From Planctomycetaceae bacterium (GTDB taxonomy: Bacteria > Planctomycetota > Planctomycetia > Planctomycetales > Planctomycetaceae), in contig JAKFUF010000147.1 in NCBI GenBank assembly GCA_021732845.1, positions 33,711-97,710 of the forward strand: a DNA stretch of 64,000 bases. Direction: 5' to 3'. The translations under genes and the position numbers were made by a program. The notes beneath the pieces are model-generated. The model made no database searches, was not told where the DNA came from, and saw only the letters and a list, made by a program, of their open reading frames with translations. This document shows positions 27,045 through 36,015 of the stretch, in pieces (the first letter of the stretch is position 1; each line of letters opens with the position of its first letter).

Positions 27045-28504
27045 GCCAGGATCTCGCTGACCACCTGTCCGGCCACATCGGTCAGCCGTTCGTCGCGGCC
27101 GTTGTGCAAGAACGTCAGCCGCTTGTGATTCATTCCCAGTAGATGCAGGATCGTCGCGTGCAGGTCGTGGACGTGCACCTTCCCTTCGGCGGCCCGCAGG
27201 CCGACATCATCGGTCGCCCCATGCACGAACCCCGCCTTGACCCCGCCGCCAGCCATCCAGACGGTATACCCCCACGGGTTGTGATCGCGGCCGCCGCCCT
27301 GCTCGCTCATCGGCATCCGGCCGAATTCGCCGCCCCAGATGACCAGCGTCTCGTCCAGCAGCCCCCGTTGCTTGAGATCGCGGAGCAACCCGGCCACCGG
27401 CAGATCCGTCGCACGGCAGTACTGCGTGTGGTTGCTCAGCACGTCATTGTGCGCATCCCACCCATTGGTGTCGCCCGAGAAAAGCTGCACAAAGCGCACG
27501 CCCTGTTCGATCATCCGGCGGGCCAGCAGACAGCGGGTACCGAACTCGGCGGTGGCAGGTTCGTCCATGCCGTACATCGCCCGCGTGGCCGCCGTCTCCT
27601 GGGAGAGGTCGACCACCGCCGGAGCCGCCTGCTGCATCCGAAATGCGAGTTCATAGGCATCAATCCGGGCGGAGAGTTCGCTGTCGGCTCCGCGGGCAGA
27701 CAGATGCTCCTGATTGCGTACATTCACGAAATCGAGCAGCCGCCGCTGCTGGTCGGCACTCATTCCCGCGGGGCGATCCAGGTGCAGGATGGGTGCCGCA
27801 CCCGGCCGCATGGTGGTCCCCTGATACGTCGCCGGCAAAAATCCGCTGCCCCACGCCGGTGGCCCACCCTTGATCCCCGCTCCCTGTTCCAGCATGACCA
27901 CAAATGCCGGCAGGTCGCGGTTCTCGGTTCCAAGTCCATAACTGACCCAGCTTCCCAGGCTCGGCCTCCCCATCTGAATGCTGCCGGTGTTTGTCTGATA
28001 CACCGCCTGAGGATGGTTCACGCTGTCGCCGTGGCACCCCCGCAGAAAACACAGATCATCCACGCACTCAGCGATGTGCGGCAGGAAGTCACTGATCTCG
28101 ATCCCCGACTGTCCGCGCCGGCGAAACGGTTTGACAGACGCCAGCAACGGGTTGGCCGCCACCTTTCGCCGGGTCATTACCGGACCAAAGCTCTCTGGCA
28201 ACGGCTGGCCAGCGTATTTGACCAGCGCCGGCTTCGGGTCATACAGATCGACGTGGCTCGGCCCGCCATGCATGAACAGATAAATCACCTGCTTCGCCCG
28301 CGGCACGAAGTGCTGCCGCGCGGCATTTCCCTCCACGGTCCGCGCTTCATCCGCGGCGCTCACGGCCGCGCAGGCCACGGCACCAAACCCGCCACCGGCC
28401 TGCATCAGAAACTGACGCCGCGAGAGGGGCGTGGAGGCGAAGAAGGGATTGCGCAAGACTTTCTCCTGCGGAGATGGTTCAATCAATGAGACATCGCGAA
28501 GCAT
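27041..28504 (-). CDS. DUF1501 exported protein
   Basis: 487 residues. Tat-type motif SRRQFLMQAGGG near residue 28, then VIYLFMHGGPSHVDLYDPKP, GSWVSYGLGTENRDLPAFVV, GTRCLLARRMIEQGVRFVQLFSG, WGGEFGRMP, GRDHNPWGYTVWMAGGGVKAGF and HDLHATILHLLGMNH. The HDLHATILH histidine run near the end is the usual last metal-site region. ATG 28504 is given; TTG 28456 is an alternative with AGGAG upstream and would still keep the leader. It forms the 5' member of an overlapping pair with the DUF1549/1553 gene. Confidence 0.93.
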   Translation of the reverse strand: MLRDVSLIEPSPQEKVLRNPFFASTPLSRRQFLMQAGGGFGAVACAAVSAADEARTVEGNAARQHFVPRAKQVIYLFMHGGPSHVDLYDPKPALVKYAGQPLPESFGPVMTRRKVAANPLLASVKPFRRRGQSGIEISDFLPHIAECVDDLCFLRGCHGDSVNHPQAVYQTNTGSIQMGRPSLGSWVSYGLGTENRDLPAFVVMLEQGAGIKGGPPAWGSGFLPATYQGTTMRPGAAPILHLDRPAGMSADQQRRLLDFVNVRNQEHLSARGADSELSARIDAYELAFRMQQAAPAVVDLSQETAATRAMYGMDEPATAEFGTRCLLARRMIEQGVRFVQLFSGDTNGWDAHNDVLSNHTQYCRATDLPVAGLLRDLKQRGLLDETLVIWGGEFGRMPMSEQGGGRDHNPWGYTVWMAGGGVKAGFVHGATDDVGLRAAEGKVHVHDLHATILHLLGMNHKRLTFLHNGRDERLTDVAGQVVSEILA

Positions 28505-28744
28505 CGATTCCCGAGCATATCAAAACAACTGCCCAAACGCGCGTGGGGCGTCGCGGAAGACGGAGATGCGCGAAGGTGCCAGCAGATGCTTCAACGTCAA
28601 AAGCTTCCATTTGTGCCAGTCACGCCAGGATGCAACTCCCATAGCCACGCCGTGCGGTCCTCGCGCCGCGTCGTCGGTCCATCGTCATACATCGATCCGT
28701 ACTGTCTCCGGTATCCGCGGTCCTTCCACAATCTGCAAATGCAG

Positions 28745-28780
28745 TTCTCAACCCCGTGGTCCCGTGGTAGCATTCACCCC
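28745..28780. repeat. 36-base repeat upstream of attC-like site, copy 1
   Basis: TTCTCAACCC, seven variable bases, then CCGTGGTAGCATTCACCCC. The same 36-base layout recurs at 36239-36274, also just upstream of an attC-type GTTAGGC end. Confidence 0.6.
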
Positions 28781-28796
28781 ATCATCAGGCCGTTTC

Positions 28797-28893
28797 GCCT
28801 AACAAGCGATTCAACCCAACGTGTGCCGTAGGCGGCATTTTTCCGTGAAGTCAATCCCGCCTGGAGCACGCGGGGTTAGCTTGGGCGTTAGGC
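28797..28893 (+). mobile_element. integron attC-like recombination site
   Basis: 97 bases bounded by GCCTAAC (28797-28803, matching RYYYAAC) and GTTAGGC (28887-28893, matching GTTRRRY). Inner boxes also pair: AACCC..CGTG on the left against CACG..GGGTT on the right, and further in GTGC/GCAC and AGGCGG/CCGCCT, so the strand folds into one long imperfect hairpin as attC sites do. Length is within the usual 55-140 range. No integrase gene is in the window, so this is a lone or remnant site. Confidence 0.75.
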
Positions 28894-29023
28894 GGCGGAG
28901 TTGTGGATGGAGCTGCGTGCGTGTTGCCGCTTGTATCCGGGCAGACCGCTGCGGGTCGTCGTTTGACGGACTGCCGCGTCGGCGACACGAATCGTTTTGA
29001 CCAGCACCGATGGGGAGACGGCA

Positions 29024-30139
29024 ATGAACGTGATTCGTGCGGCGGTGGCGGCCGTGATTCTGGCGGCCATGATGAACCCCGGACTCGCGGCCGACCCGCC
29101 CGAACCGCTCGTGTTCAAGGGGCACACGAAGGCTGTCACGGTGGTGGCGTGGGCCGCCGACGGGAAGACCGTGGCGACGGCCGGCAACGACCGGACGATC
29201 CGGCTGTGGAACGCGGCCACTGGCCGGCAAACGGCGTCCCTGCCGGGGATCGCCCGCGAGGGGTACGGCGGTCCGGTCGTCGCGTTCACGGCGGACCTCA
29301 AGGTCGTGGCGATCAACTACTGGGGCGAGATCGCGATCCGCACCGTGGCCGACGACAAGGTCCTCGCCAGGATCGACCCAATCCTCGACCGTGGTCAGAG
29401 GTCCGCATTCCGGCCGGACGTGTTTGCAATGGCGTTCAGCCCCGATGGCAGGCGGCTCGTCACCGGCGGGTCAGTCGCGGCGGTCGGTGGACCACACGGC
29501 CTGCCTGGCGGCATCGTGATTGTCTGGAACGCGGAGACGGGCAAGGTCCTCCACCAATCCGACACGCTGTCGACAGCCGCCAGCTCGGTGGCATGGAGCG
29601 CGGACGGGAAGCGGTTTGCGGCCGGAACGAATGGGGCCGGTGGGGAACTTCCGGAGGCGGGCGAGGTGCGGGTGTGGGACGCCGAGACGGGCAAGGTCCT
29701 CCACAGCTTCAAGGTGAAGCCCGAAGTGGAGCCGGGCGAGTGGGCTTCGGCCAGCGATGTGGCGTTCAGCCCGGATGGCAAGCAGGTCGCGACCCCGGTC
29801 ACGGCCGGCAGTCGGGGGGCACCGGCCGGGCTCCTGATCGACGACACCGGTGCGTCAGTTCGGGTGTGGGACCTGGGAACCGGCAAGGCCACGCAGCCGG
29901 TGAAGGGGCTCAAGGCGTCGGTGGGGCGGGTGGTGTTCAGTCCGGACGGCAGGCGGCTGGGGACGGCCGGCAGTGACAAAGTTGTGCGGGTGTGGGACGT
30001 GGAGACGGGGCAGGAACTCGCGGCGCTGCCGTGTTCTGACCGGGTCGGTTCGGTCACGTTCAGCCCGGACGGCAACTCCCTGGCGGCGGGCTGCATGGAT
30101 GGATCGGTCCAGATTTGGATGGTGCCGGCGGCGAGGTGA
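29024..30139 (+). CDS. exported WD40-repeat protein
   Basis: 371 residues with a signal peptide (AAVAAVILAAMMNPGLAAD). Seven WD40 blades can be traced by their ends: TIRLWNAATG, IVIVWNAETG, EVRVWDAETG, SVRVWDLGTG, VVRVWDVETG and VQIWMVP, with AFSPDGKxV strands between. It would be a periplasmic or surface scaffold. ATG 29024 has GGGGAGA at 29012-29018. It starts about 130 bases after the attC-like site, so it may have been acquired as a cassette, though it is long for one and no second attC is seen after it. Confidence 0.85.
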   Translation: MNVIRAAVAAVILAAMMNPGLAADPPEPLVFKGHTKAVTVVAWAADGKTVATAGNDRTIRLWNAATGRQTASLPGIAREGYGGPVVAFTADLKVVAINYWGEIAIRTVADDKVLARIDPILDRGQRSAFRPDVFAMAFSPDGRRLVTGGSVAAVGGPHGLPGGIVIVWNAETGKVLHQSDTLSTAASSVAWSADGKRFAAGTNGAGGELPEAGEVRVWDAETGKVLHSFKVKPEVEPGEWASASDVAFSPDGKQVATPVTAGSRGAPAGLLIDDTGASVRVWDLGTGKATQPVKGLKASVGRVVFSPDGRRLGTAGSDKVVRVWDVETGQELAALPCSDRVGSVTFSPDGNSLAAGCMDGSVQIWMVPAAR

Positions 30140-30557
30140 GCAGAGGCCGAGCCAGACGCTGCTGCAGATACCGCCGCCTGACGCCCTTTTGAAATTGGCA
30201 AGTTGCCGTGGCGGCGGTGTTGCCGAACTCCGAGTCAGCCAGCTCACCGGTTGTATTGTTTGTCTCACCTGCAGTTCCCCATGGTCCACATCCTCCACGC
30301 CGGGAGGATGGTGGGCCATTGCCGCGGTCGGACATGCGGTCGCGCCGAAGCGTGGAATCGTCATGACATGTCGAGGCCTCTACCCGGCTCTACCCCACTA
30401 CAAATACTTTTCCAGAATCCGCAGAGCCACCACGGATTTTTGACCTATCCTTTTGGGGCTTTGCAGTGGTCTGCGGGAACCGTGTCGTTTCCACCGCCGC
30501 AAACGGGCCACGGGGTCGGGGCATCTCTGCCGACCCGGCAATGTGTGGGTCTCCGAA
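30140..30557. other. intergenic, no gene seen
   Basis: About 420 bases. GCCTGAC at 30177-30183 differs by one base from an attC left box, but no matching right half was found. No promoter or repeat recognised. Confidence 0.35.
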
Positions 30558-31319
30558 ATGGTGCGAATCTCGAAGCTGGTCAACAAGCTGCTGAAGTCGC
30601 GGACCGGATACGAAGTGAAGTCGGCCGCATACTTGGAAAGCTTTGAGTTTTCCCGACACGTGGCCAAGCTCTTTCGAATGTGTGACATCCGCTGCGTGCT
30701 GGATGTCGGCGCGAATGACGGCGACTACACCGAGTGGCTGCGGCGCGAAGTTGGATACAAGGGGCTGGTGGTGTCGTTTGAACCGGTCCGAGAACTGGTC
30801 GAACAACTCCGGGCCAAGGCGCGCCACGACCCCAAATGGATCGTGCATGACTTCGCGCTGGGAAGCAGCAATACACGGTCGCAGATCAATGTCATGCAGG
30901 GCCACACGTTCAGCTCGTTTCTCACACCCGACCATTCGACGGTCACGGAGTTTGGCGACAAGAACGTCGTGAAGCACGTCGAGGAGGTCGAGGTGCGGAC
31001 GCTCGACTCGGTGATCGGCATGCTTCGGGAACAGCACCAGATCGAAAACCTCTACCTGAAAATCGACACCCAGGGGTTCGACCTGGAGGTCGTCCGTGGC
31101 GCGGCTGGCACCCTTCCGGAAGTCCGGGCGCTGCAGACGGAAGTCGCCACGCGCACCATCTACCGGGAGATGCCGACGATTCACGACATGCTGACCGAAC
31201 TGGGCCGCCACGGATTCGATGTCACCGGACTGTTCCCCGTCGTCCGCGACTCGCTCCTCCGCGTCGTCGAGTTTGACTGCGTGATGATTAATCGCAGGCT
31301 GGCCGGGGATTCAGATTGA
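30558..31319 (+). CDS. FkbM-family SAM methyltransferase
   Basis: 253 residues. The SAM-binding first strand is CVLDVGANDGDYTEWL near residue 43, followed by SFEPVRELVEQL, which is the FkbM acidic loop, then DFALGSSNTRSQIN and the second half motif LYLKIDTQGFDLEVVRGA near 170. The family O-methylates sugars or small metabolites; planctomycetes carry many copies, often in cell-surface glycan clusters. No other glycan gene is adjacent here. ATG 30558 is used; a GTG a few codons earlier is possible. Confidence 0.9.
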   Translation: MVRISKLVNKLLKSRTGYEVKSAAYLESFEFSRHVAKLFRMCDIRCVLDVGANDGDYTEWLRREVGYKGLVVSFEPVRELVEQLRAKARHDPKWIVHDFALGSSNTRSQINVMQGHTFSSFLTPDHSTVTEFGDKNVVKHVEEVEVRTLDSVIGMLREQHQIENLYLKIDTQGFDLEVVRGAAGTLPEVRALQTEVATRTIYREMPTIHDMLTELGRHGFDVTGLFPVVRDSLLRVVEFDCVMINRRLAGDSD

Positions 31320-31472
31320 AGCCGTTGCCGGACAGGTCAAGCGGGTCCGGGCCGTTGAACAGTGGGAGCTGACCAGCTTGCGGGCGAAACGGCGGACATC
31401 CTGAAGCACACTCGATTGAGTTTGTCCGCGGCCGTGCCAAGACACATCGCCGCCGTTCACTCTCGCCTTGTT

Positions 31473-32381
31473 TCATTCCGCCCAGTCGAAACCCAGGTCG
31501 AGAGCCACGGCCGAGTGCGTCAGCGCCCCTGCGCTGATCCGTTCGACGCCGGTTTCGGCAATCGCGCGGACGGTGCCGAGGGCCACGCCCCCGGAGGCTT
31601 CCAGCTCGATCTGGGGAGCCTGGGCATTGCGAATGGCCACCGCCTCCCGCAATTGAGCGGTCGACATGTTGTCGAGCAGCACGATATCGGGAGCGGCTCC
31701 GATCACTTGGCGAAACTGGTCGAGCGAGTCGACCTCAACTTCAATGGGGATGGCCGGGACGCGGGCCCGCGCGGCCCGGACCGCATCCGCCAGGGTGCGC
31801 GAGCGATCGGCCGCCAGCCAGCCGGCCAGATGGTTGTCCTTGATCAACACCATGTCGAACAGGCCGATGCGGTGGTTCGCTCCGCCGCCACACAGCACGG
31901 CATATTTTTCCAACCGCCGCCAGCCGGGATGGGTCTTGCGCGTGTCAAAGATTTTTGCCTTGGTGCCGGCAATGGCGTCGACGAACCGGCGGGTCAGGGA
32001 GGCGATTCCGCACAGGTGGGTCAGAAAATTCAACGCGGTGCGTTCGCCGATCAGCAGGGCCGACTGTGGCCCGCGCAAATCGGCGACAACGGTGCCCCGC
32101 GACAATGCAGCCCCGTCGGCAACGCGAAGCTCGAACTGCACCTTGGGGTCGAGGACTTCAAACACGCGCCGAGCCACGGGGCCGCCGGACAGCACACCGT
32201 CCGCCCGCGAAACAATCTGCACGTGCCCTAGATCCGCGGGGTCGACGAGAGATGTGGTGGTCACATCGCCCGCCTCGCCAAGGTCCTCGCTGAGCGCGAG
32301 TTGGATAAGCCGCTCGGCGGCCAGCCGGCAGGCGGCATCGTAGGGGGGCTGGCTCGGCGTCGTACTCTCCAAAGTGCTCAC
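31473..32381 (-). CDS. nadC: nicotinate-nucleotide pyrophosphorylase
   Basis: Converts quinolinate and PRPP to nicotinate mononucleotide in NAD synthesis. About 302 residues, usual length. Key motifs: FDTRKTHPGWRRLEKYAV, CGGGANHRIGLFDMVLIKDNH, VEVDSLDQ and LLDNMS, and ASGGVALGTV near the C-terminus. GTG 32381 is chosen since GAGGG lies 6-10 bases upstream and it gives the normal N-terminus; the open frame to 32546 passes through a repeat and is unlikely to be translated. No nadA or nadB nearby. Confidence 0.95.
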   Translation of the reverse strand: MSTLESTTPSQPPYDAACRLAAERLIQLALSEDLGEAGDVTTTSLVDPADLGHVQIVSRADGVLSGGPVARRVFEVLDPKVQFELRVADGAALSRGTVVADLRGPQSALLIGERTALNFLTHLCGIASLTRRFVDAIAGTKAKIFDTRKTHPGWRRLEKYAVLCGGGANHRIGLFDMVLIKDNHLAGWLAADRSRTLADAVRAARARVPAIPIEVEVDSLDQFRQVIGAAPDIVLLDNMSTAQLREAVAIRNAQAPQIELEASGGVALGTVRAIAETGVERISAGALTHSAVALDLGFDWAE

Positions 32382-32467
32382 GGCAGCCCTCAACGCTTGT
32401 ATCCGAGCGTGGGCTTCAAGGAACGTAGCGAAAACAATTGTCGATTTTGAATTGCTGATCAGCCAAT

Positions 32468-32532
32468 GAGCCGGCACGCGTTGGCGTCCGGTTTGATGTG
32501 CCCCGGAACCGGACGCTAACGCGTGCCGACTC
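32468..32532. repeat. palindromic GCCGGCACGCGTT repeat
   Basis: 26-base arms 32468-32493 (GAGCCGGCACGCGTTGGCGT then CCGGTT) and 32507-32532 are reverse complements with two mismatches, loop of 13. A single arm recurs at 7498-7522. It lies in the 390-base spacer between nadC and the next DUF1501 gene. Confidence 0.7.
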
Positions 32533-32630
32533 ATGGAATCGCTCACATCGGCCAGTCATCTGGCAATCAAAACTGCCATGTTCTTGTTGCTGCGATCCTC
32601 AGCCCACTGATCGGACGGTTCAGTTTTCGT

Positions 32631-32648
32631 CGTCGGCTGAAGCCGACG
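32631..32648. repeat. short hairpin, GGCTTCAGCC family
   Basis: CGTCGGC-TGAA-GCCGACG, a perfect 7-base stem. Same core in inverse orientation as the hairpins at 34055-34074 and 38426-38443. Confidence 0.6.
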
Positions 32649-32770
32649 CCACGATGGCGGTTATAAGTCCGGCAGTGAAAACTGGAAAGTCCGCCGCGGC
32701 TACTCGCAGACCCGCATCGCGAGTAGAATCAGGTCTTCCACTGGCTGTGATCAAGTGACCCGGAGCCCCC

Positions 32771-34048
32771 ATGCGTGCCAATCCGCTCTGCCGTCCGTGG
32801 GAACACACCCTGTCCCGCCGCCAGTGGCTCAGTCGCTTCGCCGCCGCATCGCTGGCGACCGGCCTTTCCCCGTGGCGGTTGTTCGCCGAGCAGGTGGCTC
32901 CCGACAAACAGGTGCTGTTCATCTGGATCGACGGCGGGATGAGCCAGTACGAGAGCTGGGATCCCAAACCAAACAGCCAGTTTGGCGGCCCGTTTCGATC
33001 CATTGCGACTTCGGTTCCGGGCGTTCAAATCAGCGAGCTGATGCCCCGCAGCGCCCAGGTGATGGACAAGCTGGCGGTGGTCCGGAGCATGTGTACCCAG
33101 GACAACTCGCATTCGGCAGGCGTCCCCCGGATTCAGCGCGGCGACCCGAAAAACCGGGGCGTGACCTACCCGTTTTTCGGCTCCGCCGTGGCTAAACTGC
33201 TGGGCGCGGGGAAGAGCGGGCTCCCGCCCTACGTGTCGATCAAGCCTGGAAGCGGTGGCTTCAATTACCAGGACGCTGGATTTCTCGGCCCTCAATATGG
33301 AGCACTCGCCTTTGGCGACGGCAAGCCACCGGAAAACCTGCTGCGACTGGCAACATTGACCGATGCGGAAGACACCGCCCGCAATGAGTTCCGGGAACTG
33401 CTGAACCGGCGGTATGCCGAGGGCCGCCGCCAAGAGGTTTCAGCGGCCAATGCTGCGGTGTACCAGATGGCTCGAACGCTGATGCAGCGGCAGGAACTGT
33501 TCGACACCTCGACGTTTTCGCCGCAGGATGTCGAACGCTACGGGACGCACGAATTTGGGCGGCACATGCTGCAGGCCCGCCGCATGCTGGAAGCGGGTGT
33601 GCGGTTCGTCAAAGTCACCTCGTACGGATGGGACACGCACGGCGACAATTTTCATGGACACCAAAGCCTGATGCCGCGGTTCGACCAGGCGTTCGCGGCG
33701 ATTGTCAGCGATCTGGCGGAGCGCGGACGGTTGGAGCATACGCTTGTCATCGCCATGTCGGAGTTCGGCCGCACCCCGCGGATCAACGGGCATGTCGGCC
33801 GCGACCACTACCCCGAGGCCTGGTCGCTGGCGCTGGCCGGCACCAGCCTCAAGCCGGGAATTGTTTTGGGAAAGACCGACCCGTTGGGGATCGCTGTCGA
33901 CGGACCGTCCTATGACATCGGGCACATGTTCCATACCTGGTTCAAAGTCCTGGGGATCGACACGTCCATGACGGAGTATGACAATCACGGACAGCCCCTG
34001 CCGTTGGCCCACGAGGACTGCGTCGTCGTGCAGGAACTATTGGCCTAA
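32771..34048 (+). CDS. DUF1501 exported protein
   Basis: 425 residues with a Tat leader (SRRQWLSRFAAASLATG). Landmarks: VLFIWIDGGMSQYESWDPKP, the GTHEFGRHMLQARRMLEAGVRFVKV segment near residue 257, HTLVIAMSEFGRTPRING, GRDHYPEAW and a C-terminal IGHMFHTWFKVLGI, which replaces the D-L-H-A-T-I histidine site of other members. ATG 32771 has GGAG 5 bases ahead. It has no DUF1549/1553 neighbour, so is an orphan of the family. Confidence 0.92.
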   Translation: MRANPLCRPWEHTLSRRQWLSRFAAASLATGLSPWRLFAEQVAPDKQVLFIWIDGGMSQYESWDPKPNSQFGGPFRSIATSVPGVQISELMPRSAQVMDKLAVVRSMCTQDNSHSAGVPRIQRGDPKNRGVTYPFFGSAVAKLLGAGKSGLPPYVSIKPGSGGFNYQDAGFLGPQYGALAFGDGKPPENLLRLATLTDAEDTARNEFRELLNRRYAEGRRQEVSAANAAVYQMARTLMQRQELFDTSTFSPQDVERYGTHEFGRHMLQARRMLEAGVRFVKVTSYGWDTHGDNFHGHQSLMPRFDQAFAAIVSDLAERGRLEHTLVIAMSEFGRTPRINGHVGRDHYPEAWSLALAGTSLKPGIVLGKTDPLGIAVDGPSYDIGHMFHTWFKVLGIDTSMTEYDNHGQPLPLAHEDCVVVQELLA

Positions 34049-34054
34049 ATCGTA

Positions 34055-34074
34055 GGATGGGCTTCAGCCCATCC
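34055..34074. terminator. hairpin after DUF1501 gene
   Basis: GGATGGGC-TTCA-GCCCATCC, a perfect 8-base stem starting 7 bases after the stop codon. No U-tract follows, so termination is plausible but weak. Member of the GGCTTCAGCC hairpin family. Confidence 0.45.
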
Positions 34075-34177
34075 ACGGACGATTTACGTCGACTGAAAAA
34101 TTCACGGTCTAAGAAACCCATGCTGCCGGCCTCGGAAAATCAGAAGCTTGAAACCGTTTGACCCTTCGGTGCTCACA

Positions 34178-34780
34178 ATGCGGCAGTCTGGCTCAGACAC
34201 CCCTCCTCGCGTGATCCTCGCCCAGTTTCGACACGGGGCGGAGGCGGGTTATTTCGCCGAGGAACTCGCGCAGCGGCTGGACTGCGGCGTGGAACTGGAT
34301 GCCACCGATCACTGCGACGGGCACGCTGTTTGGAACACCGCCTTCGCCTTGAGCGTCGATGCCGACAAGGCCGCTCTCGCCCGAGAAACGCTTGCGAGCG
34401 TGATGCGGGAAACCGCTGACCGCCGGCAGCCAGACGACGGCGATGAGCCAGACGAAGAGTTGCTGGAGCCACAATTCGACAATGCACTTTTTTCCGAGGC
34501 TGAGCCACCGGCGCTCTGGCCGTGGGTGGCGGCCGCTGTGGCCGCCTCGGGCTGTGTCGTCGTTGGAATCTACGCCGTCCAGCCCCACTGGCTGTTTCCG
34601 GCGGAACGCCGCCTGGCCGCACAGTCGCACGCTCTCGGTGGAACGACCTGGGAACAGCCGCTCGGCCGGGGCATGCGGCGGCTGACCTTTGATGCCGCCG
34701 GCCAATCCGCCCGGGTCGACATCGACGAGGATGGCGACGGTCACGCCGAAAAATCCTGGACTGCGGCGTGGTCCGAATGA
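34178..34780 (+). CDS. unrecognised single-pass membrane protein
   Basis: 200 residues from ATG 34178 (TTG 34148 is an alternative). An N-terminal domain (RVILAQFRHGAEAGYFAEEL and DCGVELDATD) resembles small DUF2007-like sensor domains, then an acidic linker, a membrane helix at about residues 116-134 (WVAAAVAASGCVVVGIYAV), and a C-terminal part with an acidic D-I-D-E-D-G-D-G-H loop that could bind calcium. The stop overlaps the next start as ATGA, so it is coupled to the prenyl synthase. Function unknown. Confidence 0.65.
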   Translation: MRQSGSDTPPRVILAQFRHGAEAGYFAEELAQRLDCGVELDATDHCDGHAVWNTAFALSVDADKAALARETLASVMRETADRRQPDDGDEPDEELLEPQFDNALFSEAEPPALWPWVAAAVAASGCVVVGIYAVQPHWLFPAERRLAAQSHALGGTTWEQPLGRGMRRLTFDAAGQSARVDIDEDGDGHAEKSWTAAWSE

Positions 34781-35712
34781 CGATGCCAGTCGACTCTGCC
34801 GATCCCCCAAGCGCAACCCCGCCCGCTCCCGCCAGCGATGCCCTGCGGGAATCCTACCGCTACTGCCACGCCCTGACGCGGCGCACGGCCGGTAATTTCT
34901 ACTACTCGTTTCTCACCCTCCCGCAGGAGCGGCTGCAGGCGATGTGCGCCCTGTATGCCTTCATGCGGATCACGGATGACCTGGGCGACAACCCCGGCAC
35001 CGTTGAGGCCCGAGCGGCCGATCTGCGGAACTGGCGCGAGAGCCTCAACGCCGCACTGGCCGGGACCAGGATTGACCATCCCCTGTTCCCGGCCCTTGTG
35101 GACATGCTGCAGAGGTATCGCGTCCCTGCCAAATATCTGGAGGATGTGATTGCGGGAGTGGAGATGGATCTGGTGCCCGCGCGGTTCGAGACCTTTGCCG
35201 AGCTGGAGCGCTACTGCTATCACGTTGCCGGGGCGGTGGGACTGGCGTGCATCCATCTGTGGGGGTTTCACGACCAGCGGGCCTTGGTGGCGGCCGTGGA
35301 CTGTGGGCTGGCCTTTCAGTTGACCAACATCCTGCGCGACCTGAAGGAGGACGCTCTCGTCGGTCGGATTTATCTACCTGCCGAGGATCTGCGCACCTTC
35401 GAGTACCCGGCCGAAAACCTGGCAAATGGATCCTTCACTCCGGAGTTTGAGCGGCTGATGCGGTTTCAGGTCGATCGGGCTCAAGGCTACTACGACAGGG
35501 CGCACCCACTGCTCAAGTGGCTTGATCCGGCAGGACAACCGATTCTGGAAGCGATGCTGTCGATCTATGGCGGGCTTTTGCACGAGATCCGCCGCCGCAA
35601 CTACGATGTCTACACGCGCCGCGTCCAGTTGAGCCGCTGGTGGAAACTGTCGATCGCCGCCAAGGCGATTGCTCGGCAGCAGTGGAAGCGGCTGTTCGGT
35701 GGGAGGCACTGA
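34777..35712 (+). CDS. squalene/phytoene synthase family (HpnC/HpnD-like)
   Basis: 311 residues. All-alpha prenyl synthase that joins two polyprenyl diphosphates. The first aspartate site reads ITDDLGDN near residue 65 and the second, LTNILRDLKED, near 186; both metal motifs are intact. It matches the HpnD/CrtB type; which product (presqualene diphosphate, phytoene) cannot be told because no hpnC, hpnE, crtI or cyclase gene is in the window. ATG 34777 overlaps the preceding stop by one base pattern, ATGA. Confidence 0.88.
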   Translation: MTMPVDSADPPSATPPAPASDALRESYRYCHALTRRTAGNFYYSFLTLPQERLQAMCALYAFMRITDDLGDNPGTVEARAADLRNWRESLNAALAGTRIDHPLFPALVDMLQRYRVPAKYLEDVIAGVEMDLVPARFETFAELERYCYHVAGAVGLACIHLWGFHDQRALVAAVDCGLAFQLTNILRDLKEDALVGRIYLPAEDLRTFEYPAENLANGSFTPEFERLMRFQVDRAQGYYDRAHPLLKWLDPAGQPILEAMLSIYGGLLHEIRRRNYDVYTRRVQLSRWWKLSIAAKAIARQQWKRLFGGRH

Positions 35713-35799
35713 TCGGTGAGGATCGCAGAAACAAAAACTGTGACATTTCTGTCCAGTAGCGCAAGTGCGCCATGCTGGGAGGACGGCGTGACCAAGGAT

Positions 35800-35875
35800 G
35801 ATCCCGGAGGGATCACAGCTCTTAGCCGGGGGTTGAGCGAAGTGTCGACAGACACGCAGCGACACCCCCGGAAAG
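35800..35875. repeat. CCCGGAGGGATC...TTAGCCGGGGG repeat, copy 1
   Basis: Reads ATCCCGGAGGGATCACAGCT, CTTAGCCGGGGGTTGAGCGA, and ends in GACACCCCCGG. The same order recurs at 63804-63857. The middle has an extra insertion of about 17 bases versus the later copy. Confidence 0.7.
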
Positions 35876-36015
35876 GCAGTCGTGACGAACGCACCCCGGC
35901 AGGGGTGCCAGCGCCCGCGAGAGAAATTCGTTCTAAGAATGCGACTGTTATTCTTTCTCCGGTCCCAAATCGGACGGTCTGGCAAAATCGCGCTGGAATC
36001 GTACGGTCATAAATT

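Noticed and set aside
28431..28802. Small frame ending at the left box of the attC-like site
   Set aside because: Tempting as a cassette gene because its stop falls in the site, but it starts within the DUF1501 gene and its sequence is not protein-like.
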